This document shows positions 1 through 8,839 of a stretch of DNA of 64,000 nt, one piece after another. The notes under the pieces were generated by a model, which worked only from the letters and a program-made list of their open reading frames with translations, was not told the DNA's origin and searched no databases. The position numbers and the translations under genes were made by a program. Numbering within the stretch: position 1 is the first letter of the stretch; each line of letters begins with the position of its first letter. The DNA comes from Clostridiaceae bacterium (lineage in GTDB: Bacteria; Bacillota; Clostridia; Lachnospirales; Lachnospiraceae): NCBI GenBank assembly GCA_009911305.1, contig QXXC01000002.1, forward strand, positions 177,119 through 241,118, given 5' to 3'.

Positions 1-583
1 TTCCTATGATTTTTTTGATGACACCAGGATTGACGGGCGCAGCGGCAAGACGGCCAGGGAGTATATGCGCCAGGTCGTGCAGCTTTGCCGGGAGTATGTG
101 GAAGGCTTTGACAGCGAAAAGGGGAATATCCTGTTTACCGGAAAGACGGGCCTTGGGAAGACCTTTCTGAGCAACTGCATCGCCAGGGAGCTGATTGAGC
201 GCTGCCACAGCGTGGTCTACCTTCCCGCAGTGGAGATGTTCGAGATATTTTCAAGGGAGCGCTTTTCCTATGATGCCACGGACGAGGAGCGGGATCGCTC
301 CCGGTATCTGATGGAGTGCGATCTCCTGATCATCGACGATCTGGGAACGGAGCTGGTCAACACCTTTACGACCTCGCAGCTTTTTTATGTGATCAATGAG
401 CGCATGAACCGGAAAAAGGGCACGATCATTTCGACCAATCTTCCGGTCAATGAGATGCGGGATGAGTTTACGGATCGCGTCATGTCCCGCATTATCAGCC
501 AATACCGGGTGATCCCGCTGTTTGGCGAGGACATCCGCATTCAGATGAAGCTGAAGGGATATACCGCCGCCGGATCCCTGTAA
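1..583 (+). CDS. DnaC-like ATP-binding protein (helicase loader), 5' end missing
   Basis: This is the C-terminal part of a DnaC/IstB-type AAA+ ATPase. The reading frame is open from base 2 to a TAA at 581-583, so the true start lies before the window. A Walker A motif, TGKTGLGKT, is followed by FLSNCIARELI, and a Walker B motif reads LLIIDDLGTE. The segment ISTNLP is the usual sensor region. DnaC-family proteins load the replicative helicase; IstB relatives serve transposases. No transposase is adjacent, and the neighbour is a PRPP synthetase 86 bases downstream, so the chromosomal helicase-loader type is more likely. The specific role is inferred from family only. Confidence 0.85.
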   Translation, partial: SYDFFDDTRIDGRSGKTAREYMRQVVQLCREYVEGFDSEKGNILFTGKTGLGKTFLSNCIARELIERCHSVVYLPAVEMFEIFSRERFSYDATDEERDRSRYLMECDLLIIDDLGTELVNTFTTSQLFYVINERMNRKKGTIISTNLPVNEMRDEFTDRVMSRIISQYRVIPLFGEDIRIQMKLKGYTAAGSL

Positions 584-669
584 GGATACACGATGCAGAG
601 AAACACGATGCTGCTGTTTTCGGCCGGGCGGGGCGCGGACAGCGACAAAACGATAGCTGGAGGAGAGCA

Positions 670-1863
670 ATGCTGTACGAAGAAAAAATTATCGAGACGA
701 TCCCTGCGGGGCCGCTGGGCTTAATTCCCTTAAAGGGCTGCGCCGGGATGGGAAAAAAGGTGGACAGGTATCTGGTTGAGTGGAGAAGGGAGCGGGAGAG
801 CGAGCACAAGACTACCATCGCCTTTTCCGGATACCAGAGGGACACGTATATCATCGGGGCCGATACGCCGCGCTTTGGGACCGGCGAGGCCAAGGGCTCG
901 ATCTCCGAGTCCGTGCGCGGGGATGATATCTACATTCTGGTAGATATATGCAATTACAGCCTTACGTATTCCCTGTGCGGGATGGTGAACCACATGTCCC
1001 CGGACGATCATTTCCAGGATTTAAAACGGATCATTGCAGCCGTTGGGGGCAAGGCGAGACGCATCAATGTGATTATGCCCTTTTTGTATGAGAGCCGTCA
1101 GCATAAGCGCTCCGGGAGGGAGTCGTTAGACTGCGCCCTGGCGCTGGAGGAGCTGGTGGGCATGGGAGTGGAGAATATCATTACCTTTGACGCCCATGAT
1201 CCGCGTGTGCAGAATGCGATTCCGCTAAAGGGCTTTGAGACGGTGCAGCCGATCTACCAGTTTATCAAATATCTCTTAAAATATGAGACGAAGCTTCAGA
1301 TTGACAGCGATCACATGATGGTGATAAGCCCTGATGAGGGCGGCATGTCGCGCGCCGTGTATTTTGCCAACGTGCTCGGCCTGGATATGGGAATGTTTTA
1401 CAAGCGGCGCGATTACACGCAGATCGTAAACGGACGCAATCCCATTGTGGCCCACGAGTTTCTGGGGTCCAGCGTGGAAGGCAAGGATGTGATCATTGTG
1501 GACGATATGATTTCCTCCGGGGAAAGCATGCTTGACGTGGCAAAAGAGCTGAAGAGCCGGAAGGCGGGAAAGGTCTTTGTCTGCTCTACCTTCGGACTCT
1601 TTACAAACGGGCTGGGCAAGTTTGACGAGTATTACGAAAACGGGCTGATTGACCGGGTACTGACCACAAATCTGGTCTACCAGACGCCGGAGCTTCTCTC
1701 AAAGCCGTACTATATCGATGTGGATATGAGCAAATACATTGCGTTGATTATTGATAATCTGAACCATGACGCGTCGCTCAGCGAGCTTCTGAACCCGACG
1801 AGGCGGATCAACCGGATTCTGGAGAAATACCGCGCGGGCGTGAGGGGAGAAGCAATGTCGTAA
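670..1863 (+). CDS. prs: Ribose-phosphate pyrophosphokinase (PRPP synthetase)
   Basis: Makes 5-phosphoribosyl 1-diphosphate from ribose 5-phosphate and ATP for nucleotide, histidine and NAD synthesis. At 397 residues it is longer than the classical enzyme of about 315, but this long form is common in Lachnospiraceae. The PRPP-binding loop is visible as VIIVDDMISSGES near residue 275, and the catalytic region carries SRQHKRSGRE followed by ENIITFDAHDPRVQNAIP. The ATG at 670 follows GGAGGAGAG at the right spacing. The gene probably shares a transcript with the upstream dnaC-like gene and ends before a bidirectional hairpin terminator. Confidence 0.9.
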   Translation: MLYEEKIIETIPAGPLGLIPLKGCAGMGKKVDRYLVEWRRERESEHKTTIAFSGYQRDTYIIGADTPRFGTGEAKGSISESVRGDDIYILVDICNYSLTYSLCGMVNHMSPDDHFQDLKRIIAAVGGKARRINVIMPFLYESRQHKRSGRESLDCALALEELVGMGVENIITFDAHDPRVQNAIPLKGFETVQPIYQFIKYLLKYETKLQIDSDHMMVISPDEGGMSRAVYFANVLGLDMGMFYKRRDYTQIVNGRNPIVAHEFLGSSVEGKDVIIVDDMISSGESMLDVAKELKSRKAGKVFVCSTFGLFTNGLGKFDEYYENGLIDRVLTTNLVYQTPELLSKPYYIDVDMSKYIALIIDNLNHDASLSELLNPTRRINRILEKYRAGVRGEAMS

Positions 1864-1909
1864 ATTTAACAAGCATCTATTGCAGATGGTAAAGATAATC
1901 ATGAGATAC

Positions 1910-1951
1910 AAAAATAACCGCCCAGTCCTGAGAAAACCAGCGGTCATTTTT
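1910..1951. terminator. Bidirectional intrinsic terminator between prs and the SbcC-like gene
   Basis: An A-rich left arm (AAAAATAACCGC) pairs with GCGGTCATTTTT with one internal mismatch and a loop of about 18 bases. The T-run lies on the right for the plus strand and the A-run on the left gives a T-run for the minus strand. It sits between convergent genes, so it can end both transcripts. Confidence 0.65.
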
Positions 1952-2088
1952 GACAAAATGTTGATCGGGCTAACCGTCCATCGGCAGCTCCTGAAGGGCG
2001 TCTGTTATTAGCAGGCGTCTTTCTTTATTATTAATATACCATAGCAGACAGACAAATTCAATGGGATTTCTTTCATGTGTAAAGATTC

Positions 2089-3963
2089 CTATATTCTAAT
2101 AAGATGGAACGGCATATCCATCTCCCGGAGCGCCTGTTCCTCGCGCTCGTGGCAGGTAAAGAGGATCATCTGCCCCTTATAAGCCTGCGGCAGCCAGCTC
2201 AGGGCTGTTTTGAGGCGATCGTTATCGTACAGCACAAAGCTGTCGTCAAAGATCAAAGGCATGCGGTCGATCCCGCGCTGGATAAACCGTGCGGCGGCCA
2301 GCCGGAGGGCCAGGTAGATCTGATCCGCTGTGCCGCTGCTGGTCTGCTCCAGGGGGATCAGCTTCCGGCTGGTATTCAGGAATGCATTGAGGTTTTCGTC
2401 TATGCTTATGCTGGCATAGACGCCGCCGGTGATGCCGCTGATCAGATCCGAGGCGGTCTTATTTAAGTACAGGCCAAAGGAATCGCGGATTGAGAGCGAC
2501 AGATCCTGCATGGTTTCCAGCGCCATATCAATGGCTTCTATATCGACATGCAGGCGGTCGTTTTCGCTGATAATCTGTTTCAGAGCCGCGGCCCGGTCCT
2601 TGCAGTCCGACAGATGCTCAAGCTTCTTTTCCAGCTCCCACTGGATGCGCTGCTGGCGTTCGATCGTCTCGCTGCATACATTCTGGCGTTCTAAAAGAGC
2701 CGAGATAGCCTCTGTCTGCTGCTTCAGGGTTTCACGCGAATGGGACATGTTCTGATAAAGCTGGTTAAATTCCGCGATCCGCACCCGCAGCGCCTCCATG
2801 GCCTCATCGCTGACCGCGCTGTCGCCCAGATGCCGCCGGAAGATCTCGGCTAGGGCCGCATGGCACAGGCGCGCTTCTTTGCCGTGCCTGCGGCGGCGGA
2901 ACATGGCAAAAAAACCTGCCGCAAGGCACCCGGCTGCGGCCAGCCCGGACAGGATAGCCGCGGCAGGCGTTCCGGCAAAGGCAGGGGAGGCGAAAAGCGC
3001 GGGCCGGTCCGGATAAAGCCAGGCGTAGAGGCAAAAGCCGGAGACAGCGGCCAGGAGAGCGGCGGCGATAAAGAACAGGCCGGGCAGGATACGGCCGGAG
3101 CGGTTTTCGGCGATCTCCCCGGACTCCGCATAATTGCGGTAGAGCGCCTCCGCATGATTCAGATAGGACTGGATCGAGGCGTCGTCTGAAAACTCAAATT
3201 CCTCCATCATCTGCCAGCCGCGCTCCAGCTTTGCGGCCAGCTCGTTCTTTTCCCTCTGTTTTTCGTCAATCGCCTGTTTCAGCTCGTCGCGCAGGCCCGT
3301 ATACTGAAGCATCTGGTTTTCATATTCCGGCGAGGCGATCTCCTGCTCGATGCCCTTGATCTCCGTCAAAAGCATGGTATAGGTCCTGGCCGCCTCAGGG
3401 CTTAACTGGGCCTGCAGTTCCTTTTTCTGTTTCTTTAAATAATCGGCGGCCTTTGTGATATTCAGGGACATATTGCCCGAGGTGTTCATATTGGCAATAT
3501 AGTTTTTGAGCTCTGAGATCATGCCGTCCTCTGTGGCGCTTTTGAGCTGGCTGATGCTGATGGTATTGTTGTAGGCCATCTCGCTTAAGCCGCCGAGGAG
3601 CTCGTCCATAAACGCTTTGCCGCCGGTTTCCTCCCGCCCGGTGGTTTCATTGATGATCGTAAATTCCTTCCGGTTCTTCTGAAAGCTGCGCTCGATCCGG
3701 TAAATGATGCCGTCCGCTTCCAGGCGGAGCTGCCCCTCGTATGTTCCGCTGCTGTCCCAGGGTTCATACCGGCTGTAGATATCATTTCTGGCGGCGCGTC
3801 CCCTCTGGCGCTCCAGGCCGAACAGCATGCTGCGGATAAAGGTGTGAATCGTAGATTTTCCGGCCTCATTTTTGCCGTAAACCACATTGATGCCGTCCTC
3901 AAAGGAGACGGACATATTGTGGAATTTCCCAAAGCCGCTGATATATAAATCAAGGAACCGCAT
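2089..3963 (-). CDS. SbcC/YhaN-like AAA ATPase with central membrane hairpin
   Basis: An SMC/Rad50-type ATPase of 624 residues. The N-terminus has Walker A (VYGKNEAGKST, about residues 29-39). The C-terminus has an ABC-signature-like SSGTADQIYLALRLAAARF and Walker B LIFDDSF. Coiled-coil segments flank two hydrophobic stretches at about residues 284-361, predicted to be transmembrane. This layout matches YhaN/YhaA of Bacillus rather than cytosolic SbcC, and I see no CxxC zinc hook. The start ATG follows GGAGTTAGGAG. It lies 5 bases after the SbcD-like nuclease gene, so the two are probably a nuclease-ATPase complex in DNA end processing. The substrate is inferred. Confidence 0.8.
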   Translation of the reverse strand: MRFLDLYISGFGKFHNMSVSFEDGINVVYGKNEAGKSTIHTFIRSMLFGLERQRGRAARNDIYSRYEPWDSSGTYEGQLRLEADGIIYRIERSFQKNRKEFTIINETTGREETGGKAFMDELLGGLSEMAYNNTISISQLKSATEDGMISELKNYIANMNTSGNMSLNITKAADYLKKQKKELQAQLSPEAARTYTMLLTEIKGIEQEIASPEYENQMLQYTGLRDELKQAIDEKQREKNELAAKLERGWQMMEEFEFSDDASIQSYLNHAEALYRNYAESGEIAENRSGRILPGLFFIAAALLAAVSGFCLYAWLYPDRPALFASPAFAGTPAAAILSGLAAAGCLAAGFFAMFRRRRHGKEARLCHAALAEIFRRHLGDSAVSDEAMEALRVRIAEFNQLYQNMSHSRETLKQQTEAISALLERQNVCSETIERQQRIQWELEKKLEHLSDCKDRAAALKQIISENDRLHVDIEAIDMALETMQDLSLSIRDSFGLYLNKTASDLISGITGGVYASISIDENLNAFLNTSRKLIPLEQTSSGTADQIYLALRLAAARFIQRGIDRMPLIFDDSFVLYDNDRLKTALSWLPQAYKGQMILFTCHEREEQALREMDMPFHLIRI

Positions 3964-3968
3964 GTCTC

Positions 3969-5039
3969 CTAACTCCTTTCATCGGTTGTGAGTAAAAGCG
4001 CGTGGATTCCGTAGAACAGGGCTTTCTTCTCAACAGGGCTCATTTCGGGCTTTTGCAGGGCGCGGATATAAAAGCCGATCATATCGCTCGGATGCTCGGC
4101 AAACAGCGTGCTGAAATCGTACTGGGGTTCGGACTCATCCACGATATCCGTGATGCGGTAGCGAAGCTTTAAAGCCTCCAGATCAAAGCTGGTCTCCGGA
4201 TCGCGCATGCCCCGGATGCGGAAGCGGTAGATGTGATCCGTTCCGCGCTTCTCCACCTCATGCGAAATCTTTAAGTACAGCTCCGTGTTGGCCGTGGCAG
4301 GGGTCACGTTGACCACCAGCGGTATATAGCGGATTTTGGCCATGGGGATAAAGGACAGGGAGGTGATCTCCAAACTGATGGGGCTGATCTCACCGTAAAA
4401 GATCCCGTGCGCCCCGGTTTCTGTCTTGTCCAGCGGTTCCGGAGAGCCGCAGAAAGCCATCTTCTTCTCTGTGAGAATCTCCGGCTTGTGGATATGGCCG
4501 AGCGCGATGTAGGAAAAACCCGACGCGGCCAGGGAGGCCCGGTCAATGGGGCAGTGGTTCATATCACCGCCATGCCCCAGAAGAATATGGATACGCCCGT
4601 CCCGCGGGGCGGACGCCTGATTGATCTTCGGCTCGCGGATCTCGGGCGTGTAGTAGGAAAAGCCCGTCACCTCCGTATTCAGATCCTCAAAATAAACGGA
4701 AGCCAGCTCAGCCCCGCTTAAAAATGTGACATTGGGACTCCAGGTAAAGCTCAGAACCGCCGAGCTGCTCCGGATCCGGTCATGATTGCCGGCGATCATG
4801 ACCACCTTCACCCGCGGGATCGTGGAAAACAGATAATTGACTTCCTTTAAATCCTTTAAAAGCGGCTGGCGGTGGAACAGATCGCCGGCAATAAAGAGGC
4901 AGTCCGCGCCCATGGTTTTCGTCTTTTCAATAATGGCCGCAAAGGTATCCCGGATATCCCGTGCGCGCTCTCTGCTCCAGGGCTTGTCGCTGTCAGGGGA
5001 CATTCCCCAATGGATGTCCCCGGTATGGATAAACTTCAA
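3969..5039 (-). CDS. SbcD/YhaO-like metallophosphoesterase (DNA exonuclease)
   Basis: A calcineurin-like phosphoesterase of 356 residues. The metal-binding motifs appear in order: HTGDIHWG at the N-terminus, FIAGDLFH, IAGNHD, GHGGD and ALGHIHKPE. These are the signature of Mre11/SbcD nucleases. The start codon is TTG (5039-5037), preceded by GAGGGG at 7-8 bases; no in-frame ATG lies nearby. The stop is 5 bases before the SbcC/YhaN-like ATPase gene, supporting a two-subunit complex. The upstream gene asnS is only 56 bases away on the same strand, so these genes may be cotranscribed with it. Confidence 0.85.
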   Translation of the reverse strand: MKFIHTGDIHWGMSPDSDKPWSRERARDIRDTFAAIIEKTKTMGADCLFIAGDLFHRQPLLKDLKEVNYLFSTIPRVKVVMIAGNHDRIRSSSAVLSFTWSPNVTFLSGAELASVYFEDLNTEVTGFSYYTPEIREPKINQASAPRDGRIHILLGHGGDMNHCPIDRASLAASGFSYIALGHIHKPEILTEKKMAFCGSPEPLDKTETGAHGIFYGEISPISLEITSLSFIPMAKIRYIPLVVNVTPATANTELYLKISHEVEKRGTDHIYRFRIRGMRDPETSFDLEALKLRYRITDIVDESEPQYDFSTLFAEHPSDMIGFYIRALQKPEMSPVEKKALFYGIHALLLTTDERS

Positions 5040-5095
5040 GTCATTCCCCTCTTCTTAATAACAATCTAAATCACAGTTCATGGAACACCAGTCCA

Positions 5096-6487
5096 TTACA
5101 GTTCGCAGTTATTCACGGTCCGCGGGAACGGAATCACGTCGCGGATGTTGGCGATCCCGGTCAGATACATCACACAGCGTTCAAATCCGAGCCCGAAGCC
5201 GGAATGCCTGGCAGAGCCGTATTTGCGCAGATCCAGATAGAAGCCGTAATCCTCCTTCTTAAGCCCCAGCTCATCCATACGGGCCGCCAGCTTTTCGTAA
5301 TCATCTTCCCTCTGGCTGCCTCCGATGATTTCACCGATGCCCGGAACCAGGCAGTCCATGGCCGCCACGGTCTTATTATCATCATTCATCTTCATATAGA
5401 AAGCTTTGATCTCCTTCGGATAGTCCGTGACAAAGACAGGGCGCTTAAAAATCTGTTCTGTTAAGTACCGCTCGTGCTCGGTCTGCAAATCGCAGCCCCA
5501 GTATACCTTATAGTCAAACTCATCATTGTGTTCCTCTAAAAGCCTGATTGCTTCCGTATAGGTCACATGTCCGAATTCCGAATTCAGCACATGGTTTAAG
5601 CGCTCAATCAGCCCCTTGTCGATAAACTGGTTAAAGAAATTCATCTCCTCCGGGGCGTGCTCCATGACGTAGCGGATCACATATTTCAGCATTCCTTCCG
5701 CTACGGCCATATTGTCCTTCAGATCCGCAAACGCCATCTCCGGCTCCACCATCCAGAACTCCGCCGCATGGCGCGTTGTATTGGAATTTTCAGCGCGGAA
5801 CGTCGGCCCAAAGGTATAGATATTGCGGAAAGCCATGGCAAAGGTCTCGCCGTTTAGCTGTCCGCTCACGGTCAGGCTCGTGGGTTTGTTAAAGAAATCC
5901 TGCGAAAAGTCCACAGCCCCGTCGCTGGTTTTGGGAGGATTGTTCATATCCAGAGTAGTCACCTGGAACATCTCGCCCGCGCCCTCGCAGTCGCTTCCCG
6001 TGATCAGAGGCGTATGCACATAGACAAAATCCCTTTCCTGGAAATACTGGTGAATCGCATACGCAGCCAGGGAGCGCACGCGGAATACGGCCTGGAATGT
6101 GTTTGTCCTGGGACGCAGATGGGAAATGGTCCTCAGATACTCCAGCGTATGGCGTTTCTTCTGAAGAGGGTAATCCGATGCGGACGCGCCCTCCACCGCC
6201 ACGCAGGACGCCTGGATCTCAAACGGCTGCTTCGCCTCAGGGGTGGCAACCAGAGCGCCTTTTACGAGAATGGCGGCCCCTACATTTAACTTGGAAACAG
6301 CGGCGAAATTCTCCAGAGTATCGTGATAAACGATCTGAAGCGTTTCAAAATAGCTGCCGTCGCTGACCACAATAAAGCCAAAAGCCTTGGAGGCCCTGAC
6401 ACTTTTCACCCATCCGCCGATTTCGATTTCCTTATCAAGATAAGCTTCTCTGTTGCTGTAGATCTCTCTGATTGTGACTAAATTCAT
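5096..6487 (-). CDS. asnS: Asparaginyl-tRNA synthetase
   Basis: Class II aminoacyl-tRNA synthetase that charges tRNA-Asn in the cytoplasm; 463 residues, the usual size. An N-terminal OB-fold anticodon-binding domain ([16 protein letters not shown]) is followed by the catalytic domain. Motif 2 contains [21 protein letters not shown] and motif 3 [15 protein letters not shown]. The substitution pattern around motif 2 and the ending VIPFPRT fit AsnS rather than AspS or LysS. The ATG follows AAAGGAG. A well-formed sigma-A promoter lies about 100 bases upstream, and the leader holds a small GC-rich hairpin but is too short for a T-box. Confidence 0.95.
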   Translation of the reverse strand: MNLVTIREIYSNREAYLDKEIEIGGWVKSVRASKAFGFIVVSDGSYFETLQIVYHDTLENFAAVSKLNVGAAILVKGALVATPEAKQPFEIQASCVAVEGASASDYPLQKKRHTLEYLRTISHLRPRTNTFQAVFRVRSLAAYAIHQYFQERDFVYVHTPLITGSDCEGAGEMFQVTTLDMNNPPKTSDGAVDFSQDFFNKPTSLTVSGQLNGETFAMAFRNIYTFGPTFRAENSNTTRHAAEFWMVEPEMAFADLKDNMAVAEGMLKYVIRYVMEHAPEEMNFFNQFIDKGLIERLNHVLNSEFGHVTYTEAIRLLEEHNDEFDYKVYWGCDLQTEHERYLTEQIFKRPVFVTDYPKEIKAFYMKMNDDNKTVAAMDCLVPGIGEIIGGSQREDDYEKLAARMDELGLKKEDYGFYLDLRKYGSARHSGFGLGFERCVMYLTGIANIRDVIPFPRTVNNCEL

Positions 6488-6582
6488 AATACTGCTCCTT
6501 TATTAAATTATCTGCATCCCCGCCGTGCGGCAGGGTGCGGGAATCATGCATGGAAACCGGGACGCGGCTTCCTTCTGGTGAC

Positions 6583-6611
6583 ATTATACTTTATTTTGAC
6601 CGGGTATTCAA
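6583..6611 (-). promoter_or_regulatory. Sigma-A promoter of asnS
   Basis: Read on the minus strand, a -35 box TTGAAT (6611-6606), a 17-base spacer and a perfect -10 TATAAT (6588-6583) are present. The predicted start of transcription is near 6576, giving a leader of about 90 bases before the asnS ATG. The leader contains a CCCTGCCG/CGGCGGGG hairpin without a T-run. Confidence 0.75.
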
Positions 6612-6644
6612 GGGTTTGGGAACGGTAACGCTCACGCCCACATT

Positions 6645-8255
6645 CTACAAGGCCTCCACCTTGCAGGCATGTTTTTTTGTCTTTTTGTTATAGCTGATCC
6701 CGACTGCCAGAATGTTTCCTGTATATTTCGGCTCTTCCCCCAGCTTTCCTCTAAACCGCAGAACATAATTCTTATCCTTAATCTGCTGAATGGCTCTTTT
6801 GGGCGTACTTCCTGCCTTCAATTCCAAAATCATAGCATCCGCACTTTTTACCTCCGGATAAAAGATGAAATCCACATACCCTCTGCCCGCCTTATCCTCC
6901 CGTTCCACGCGATATCTGTCCCGGGCTGCAAGATAAACAAGATTAATTACGGCCGCCAATTCAATTTCGCTGTTGTAAGAAAAGATTGGCGACTCTGTAT
7001 TGTGAGCAAGCTCAAGGATTTCAGCCATGGTATCTGTATCTCCCGCCAGCGTAGCCGCCAGCATCCGCTCCGATTCCCTGGCCAGAGTGTAAACATATCC
7101 CAGACTGTCATTATTCAGAAGGAGTTCATCAAACTGATCCATCAGTTCTTTATTGGGAATCGAGACCATCTTATTCTCATAGGTTAAAAGTCCGTAGACC
7201 ACCATAGCCGAATAAATCTGATTTTTTGTTTTTAGCTCCGTTCCTGTAACGGCATATCCCTGAAGGGCAATCGGGATCGGTTCTCCTGACACCATCAGGA
7301 CTATATCATCTCTTACATCCCGGATATTATTACGAATATAGTAGAAGATCTCATCATAAGGTCCTGAACTGGTCCAGTAATTAGACAGTTGATTGTCCGT
7401 CAGGGCGCATACAACCGAACGGGGGTTATAAATGCGCTTCCTTTTTGCCGTACAATAGCCGTCATACCAGATCCGCAGCTCTTCTCTGGTGATTGCAGGC
7501 TCATCCGTCCCTTTTTGATATATTTCAAACAGTTTGTCAACCTCGGAATCCAGGAATCCAAAATGTTCACTGAATTTCTTTTTTGTCGCCATATCATATT
7601 CCAAAAACATATTCAGTTCTGAGCCTCCGGAATATTTAGCAATCGGGAGAACTCCGGTCATATAAGCCAGCTGCACATAGACCTTTCCTTTTAATAATGA
7701 CTTCAAAAAGAGCAGGTATGCCTCTTTATCCTCCTGAGTGATAAATGACATATGAAACATTGCATCCCACTCATCCATTACAAAAATAAATTTATCACCT
7801 TTTTCCTGAAAAATATCTGTCATAATATCCCAGGATGCCCTCCCGGTGTCAATTTGCAGATCTTCATACGCTCTGGCAAGGTCACTGTTTATACCATCCT
7901 GTATCCGGGCAATATACTGTCTGTAATTGGTACAATCCCTTGGCACTTCGCTGAAATCGATGTAGACGACATTATGTCTGTTCAGATGGGCCGTATAATA
8001 TTCATTCCCGGCAATAGCCAGCCGTTCAAATACGGTTCCGGCATCGGCGGACTTTCCAAAGAATGCGGCAACCATACATGCCATAATACTCTTCCCAAAC
8101 CGCCGCGGTCTTGTGATGCATAAATATTTCTGCCCGTCCGCTTCCCATGTGCTTAAAATATCCTCAAGGAGCAGTGATTTGTCCACAAAAAATCGTGTTC
8201 CGGCAATTTCCCTGTATATTTCAAACGGCATTCTGCTGTTTAAATATCTTCCCAT
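6645..8255 (-). CDS. AAA-ATPase-like / PD-(D/E)XK nuclease superfamily protein
   Basis: A 536-residue protein of the widespread AAA-ATPase_like plus DUF1703/PD-(D/E)XK family. A Walker A variant occurs near residue 50 in the segment ITRPRRFGKSIMA, and a Walker B near residue 150 reads FIFVMDEWDAMF. A nuclease core near the C-terminus has the acidic and lysine residues in RGYVDFIFYPE and MILELKAG. Members often occur in many copies in gut anaerobes; their function is unproven, with defence or mobile-element roles suggested. The gene is monocistronic with its own predicted promoter. Base use looks more AT-rich than the flanking flagellar genes, which fits horizontal gain but is not proof. Confidence 0.8.
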   Translation of the reverse strand: MGRYLNSRMPFEIYREIAGTRFFVDKSLLLEDILSTWEADGQKYLCITRPRRFGKSIMACMVAAFFGKSADAGTVFERLAIAGNEYYTAHLNRHNVVYIDFSEVPRDCTNYRQYIARIQDGINSDLARAYEDLQIDTGRASWDIMTDIFQEKGDKFIFVMDEWDAMFHMSFITQEDKEAYLLFLKSLLKGKVYVQLAYMTGVLPIAKYSGGSELNMFLEYDMATKKKFSEHFGFLDSEVDKLFEIYQKGTDEPAITREELRIWYDGYCTAKRKRIYNPRSVVCALTDNQLSNYWTSSGPYDEIFYYIRNNIRDVRDDIVLMVSGEPIPIALQGYAVTGTELKTKNQIYSAMVVYGLLTYENKMVSIPNKELMDQFDELLLNNDSLGYVYTLARESERMLAATLAGDTDTMAEILELAHNTESPIFSYNSEIELAAVINLVYLAARDRYRVEREDKAGRGYVDFIFYPEVKSADAMILELKAGSTPKRAIQQIKDKNYVLRFRGKLGEEPKYTGNILAVGISYNKKTKKHACKVEAL

Positions 8256-8305
8256 ATCCGCACTCCTCTCTCAGAGCTTCAGGCATTCCCTGTTAATATA
8301 ATTTT

Positions 8306-8334
8306 ATCTTATCATAAAAAGACATCCAATACAA
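8306..8334 (-). promoter_or_regulatory. Putative sigma-A promoter of the AAA-ATPase/nuclease gene
   Basis: On the minus strand, TTGTAT (8334-8329), a 17-base spacer ending TGA, and TAAGAT (8311-8306) form an extended -10 promoter (TGnTAAGAT). It sits about 50 bases before the start codon of the downstream gene. Confidence 0.5.
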
Positions 8335-8644
8335 TTTTTCTTTATCGACGCCAAAATGCATTTACTGTGGTCTGGCATTTCCTTCCATATTAAAATGCGA
8401 TCAGAATATCTCCGGCTCATATTAAACAGCCTTTTCACGGTTTTTCCATCCGCTCCATGTCCCATACGGGTAGGAACAAACCCTGAAATGAACATTTGTA
8501 TAAAAAAATAGTTTTATCAATATGAAACTAAAAACATGTTAATGAAATTCAAACCAGTATACAGTTGAAAATATCTACATATAGGTACAAAATTCCCATA
8601 AAATACCCGCATATAGTGTCTTGAAGCTATCCTTACGGTTATAT

Positions 8645-8770
8645 TTGTTCACTACGATGAACATATCCCATCTGAATAGTAGGGATTTAGTGAATAATAC
8701 ACAAGCCTCCAAAGGAAATGTCAGAAAATGTACATTTTTCGGTCAAATTCTGTTAAATAATTGTTCACTA
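8645..8770. repeat. Repeated TTGTTCACTA-type elements and palindromes upstream of glgC
   Basis: The 10-mer TTGTTCACTA occurs at 8645-8654 and again at 8761-8770, the second touching the predicted promoter. A related inverted copy (TTAGTGAATAA, near 8689) lies between. The first copy is also half of the inverted repeat TGTTCA-N6-TGAACA at 8646-8663. Such spacing is typical of regulator binding sites; the identity of the protein is unknown. Confidence 0.45.
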
Positions 8771-8792
8771 TTTCGTAAAGATATGATATAAT
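8764..8792 (+). promoter_or_regulatory. Sigma-A promoter of the glgC-glgD-spoVG operon
   Basis: A perfect -10 TATAAT at 8787-8792 is preceded by TG at 8784-8785, forming an extended -10. The -35 at the standard 17-base spacing is weak (TTCACT, 8764-8769) and overlaps a repeated TTGTTCACTA element, consistent with a regulated promoter. Transcription would start near 8799, about 40 bases before the GTG start. Confidence 0.7.
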
Positions 8793-8839
8793 AGAGGATA
8801 CAATTAAGCTATACATTACTAACATCAAGGGGTGATATC

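Larger units (their letters stand above)
8256..8839. other. 584-base AT-rich intergenic region between divergent genes
   Basis: No convincing gene is present. It holds the predicted minus-strand promoter of the nuclease gene, the glgC promoter, a TGTTCA/TGAACA inverted repeat (8646-8663), a 14-base palindrome AAAATGTACATTTT (8725-8738), and three related TTGTTCACTA-like elements. These suggest operator sites for glgC but no regulator can be named. Confidence 0.6.

Noticed and set aside
6488..6582. T-box leader of asnS
   Set aside because: The leader is only about 90 bases, with no specifier loop, antiterminator or T-run terminator.
8304..8495. Minus-strand frame of 63 codons in the glgC upstream region
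   Set aside because: It overlaps the predicted promoter of the nuclease gene and shows no ribosome site or family resemblance.
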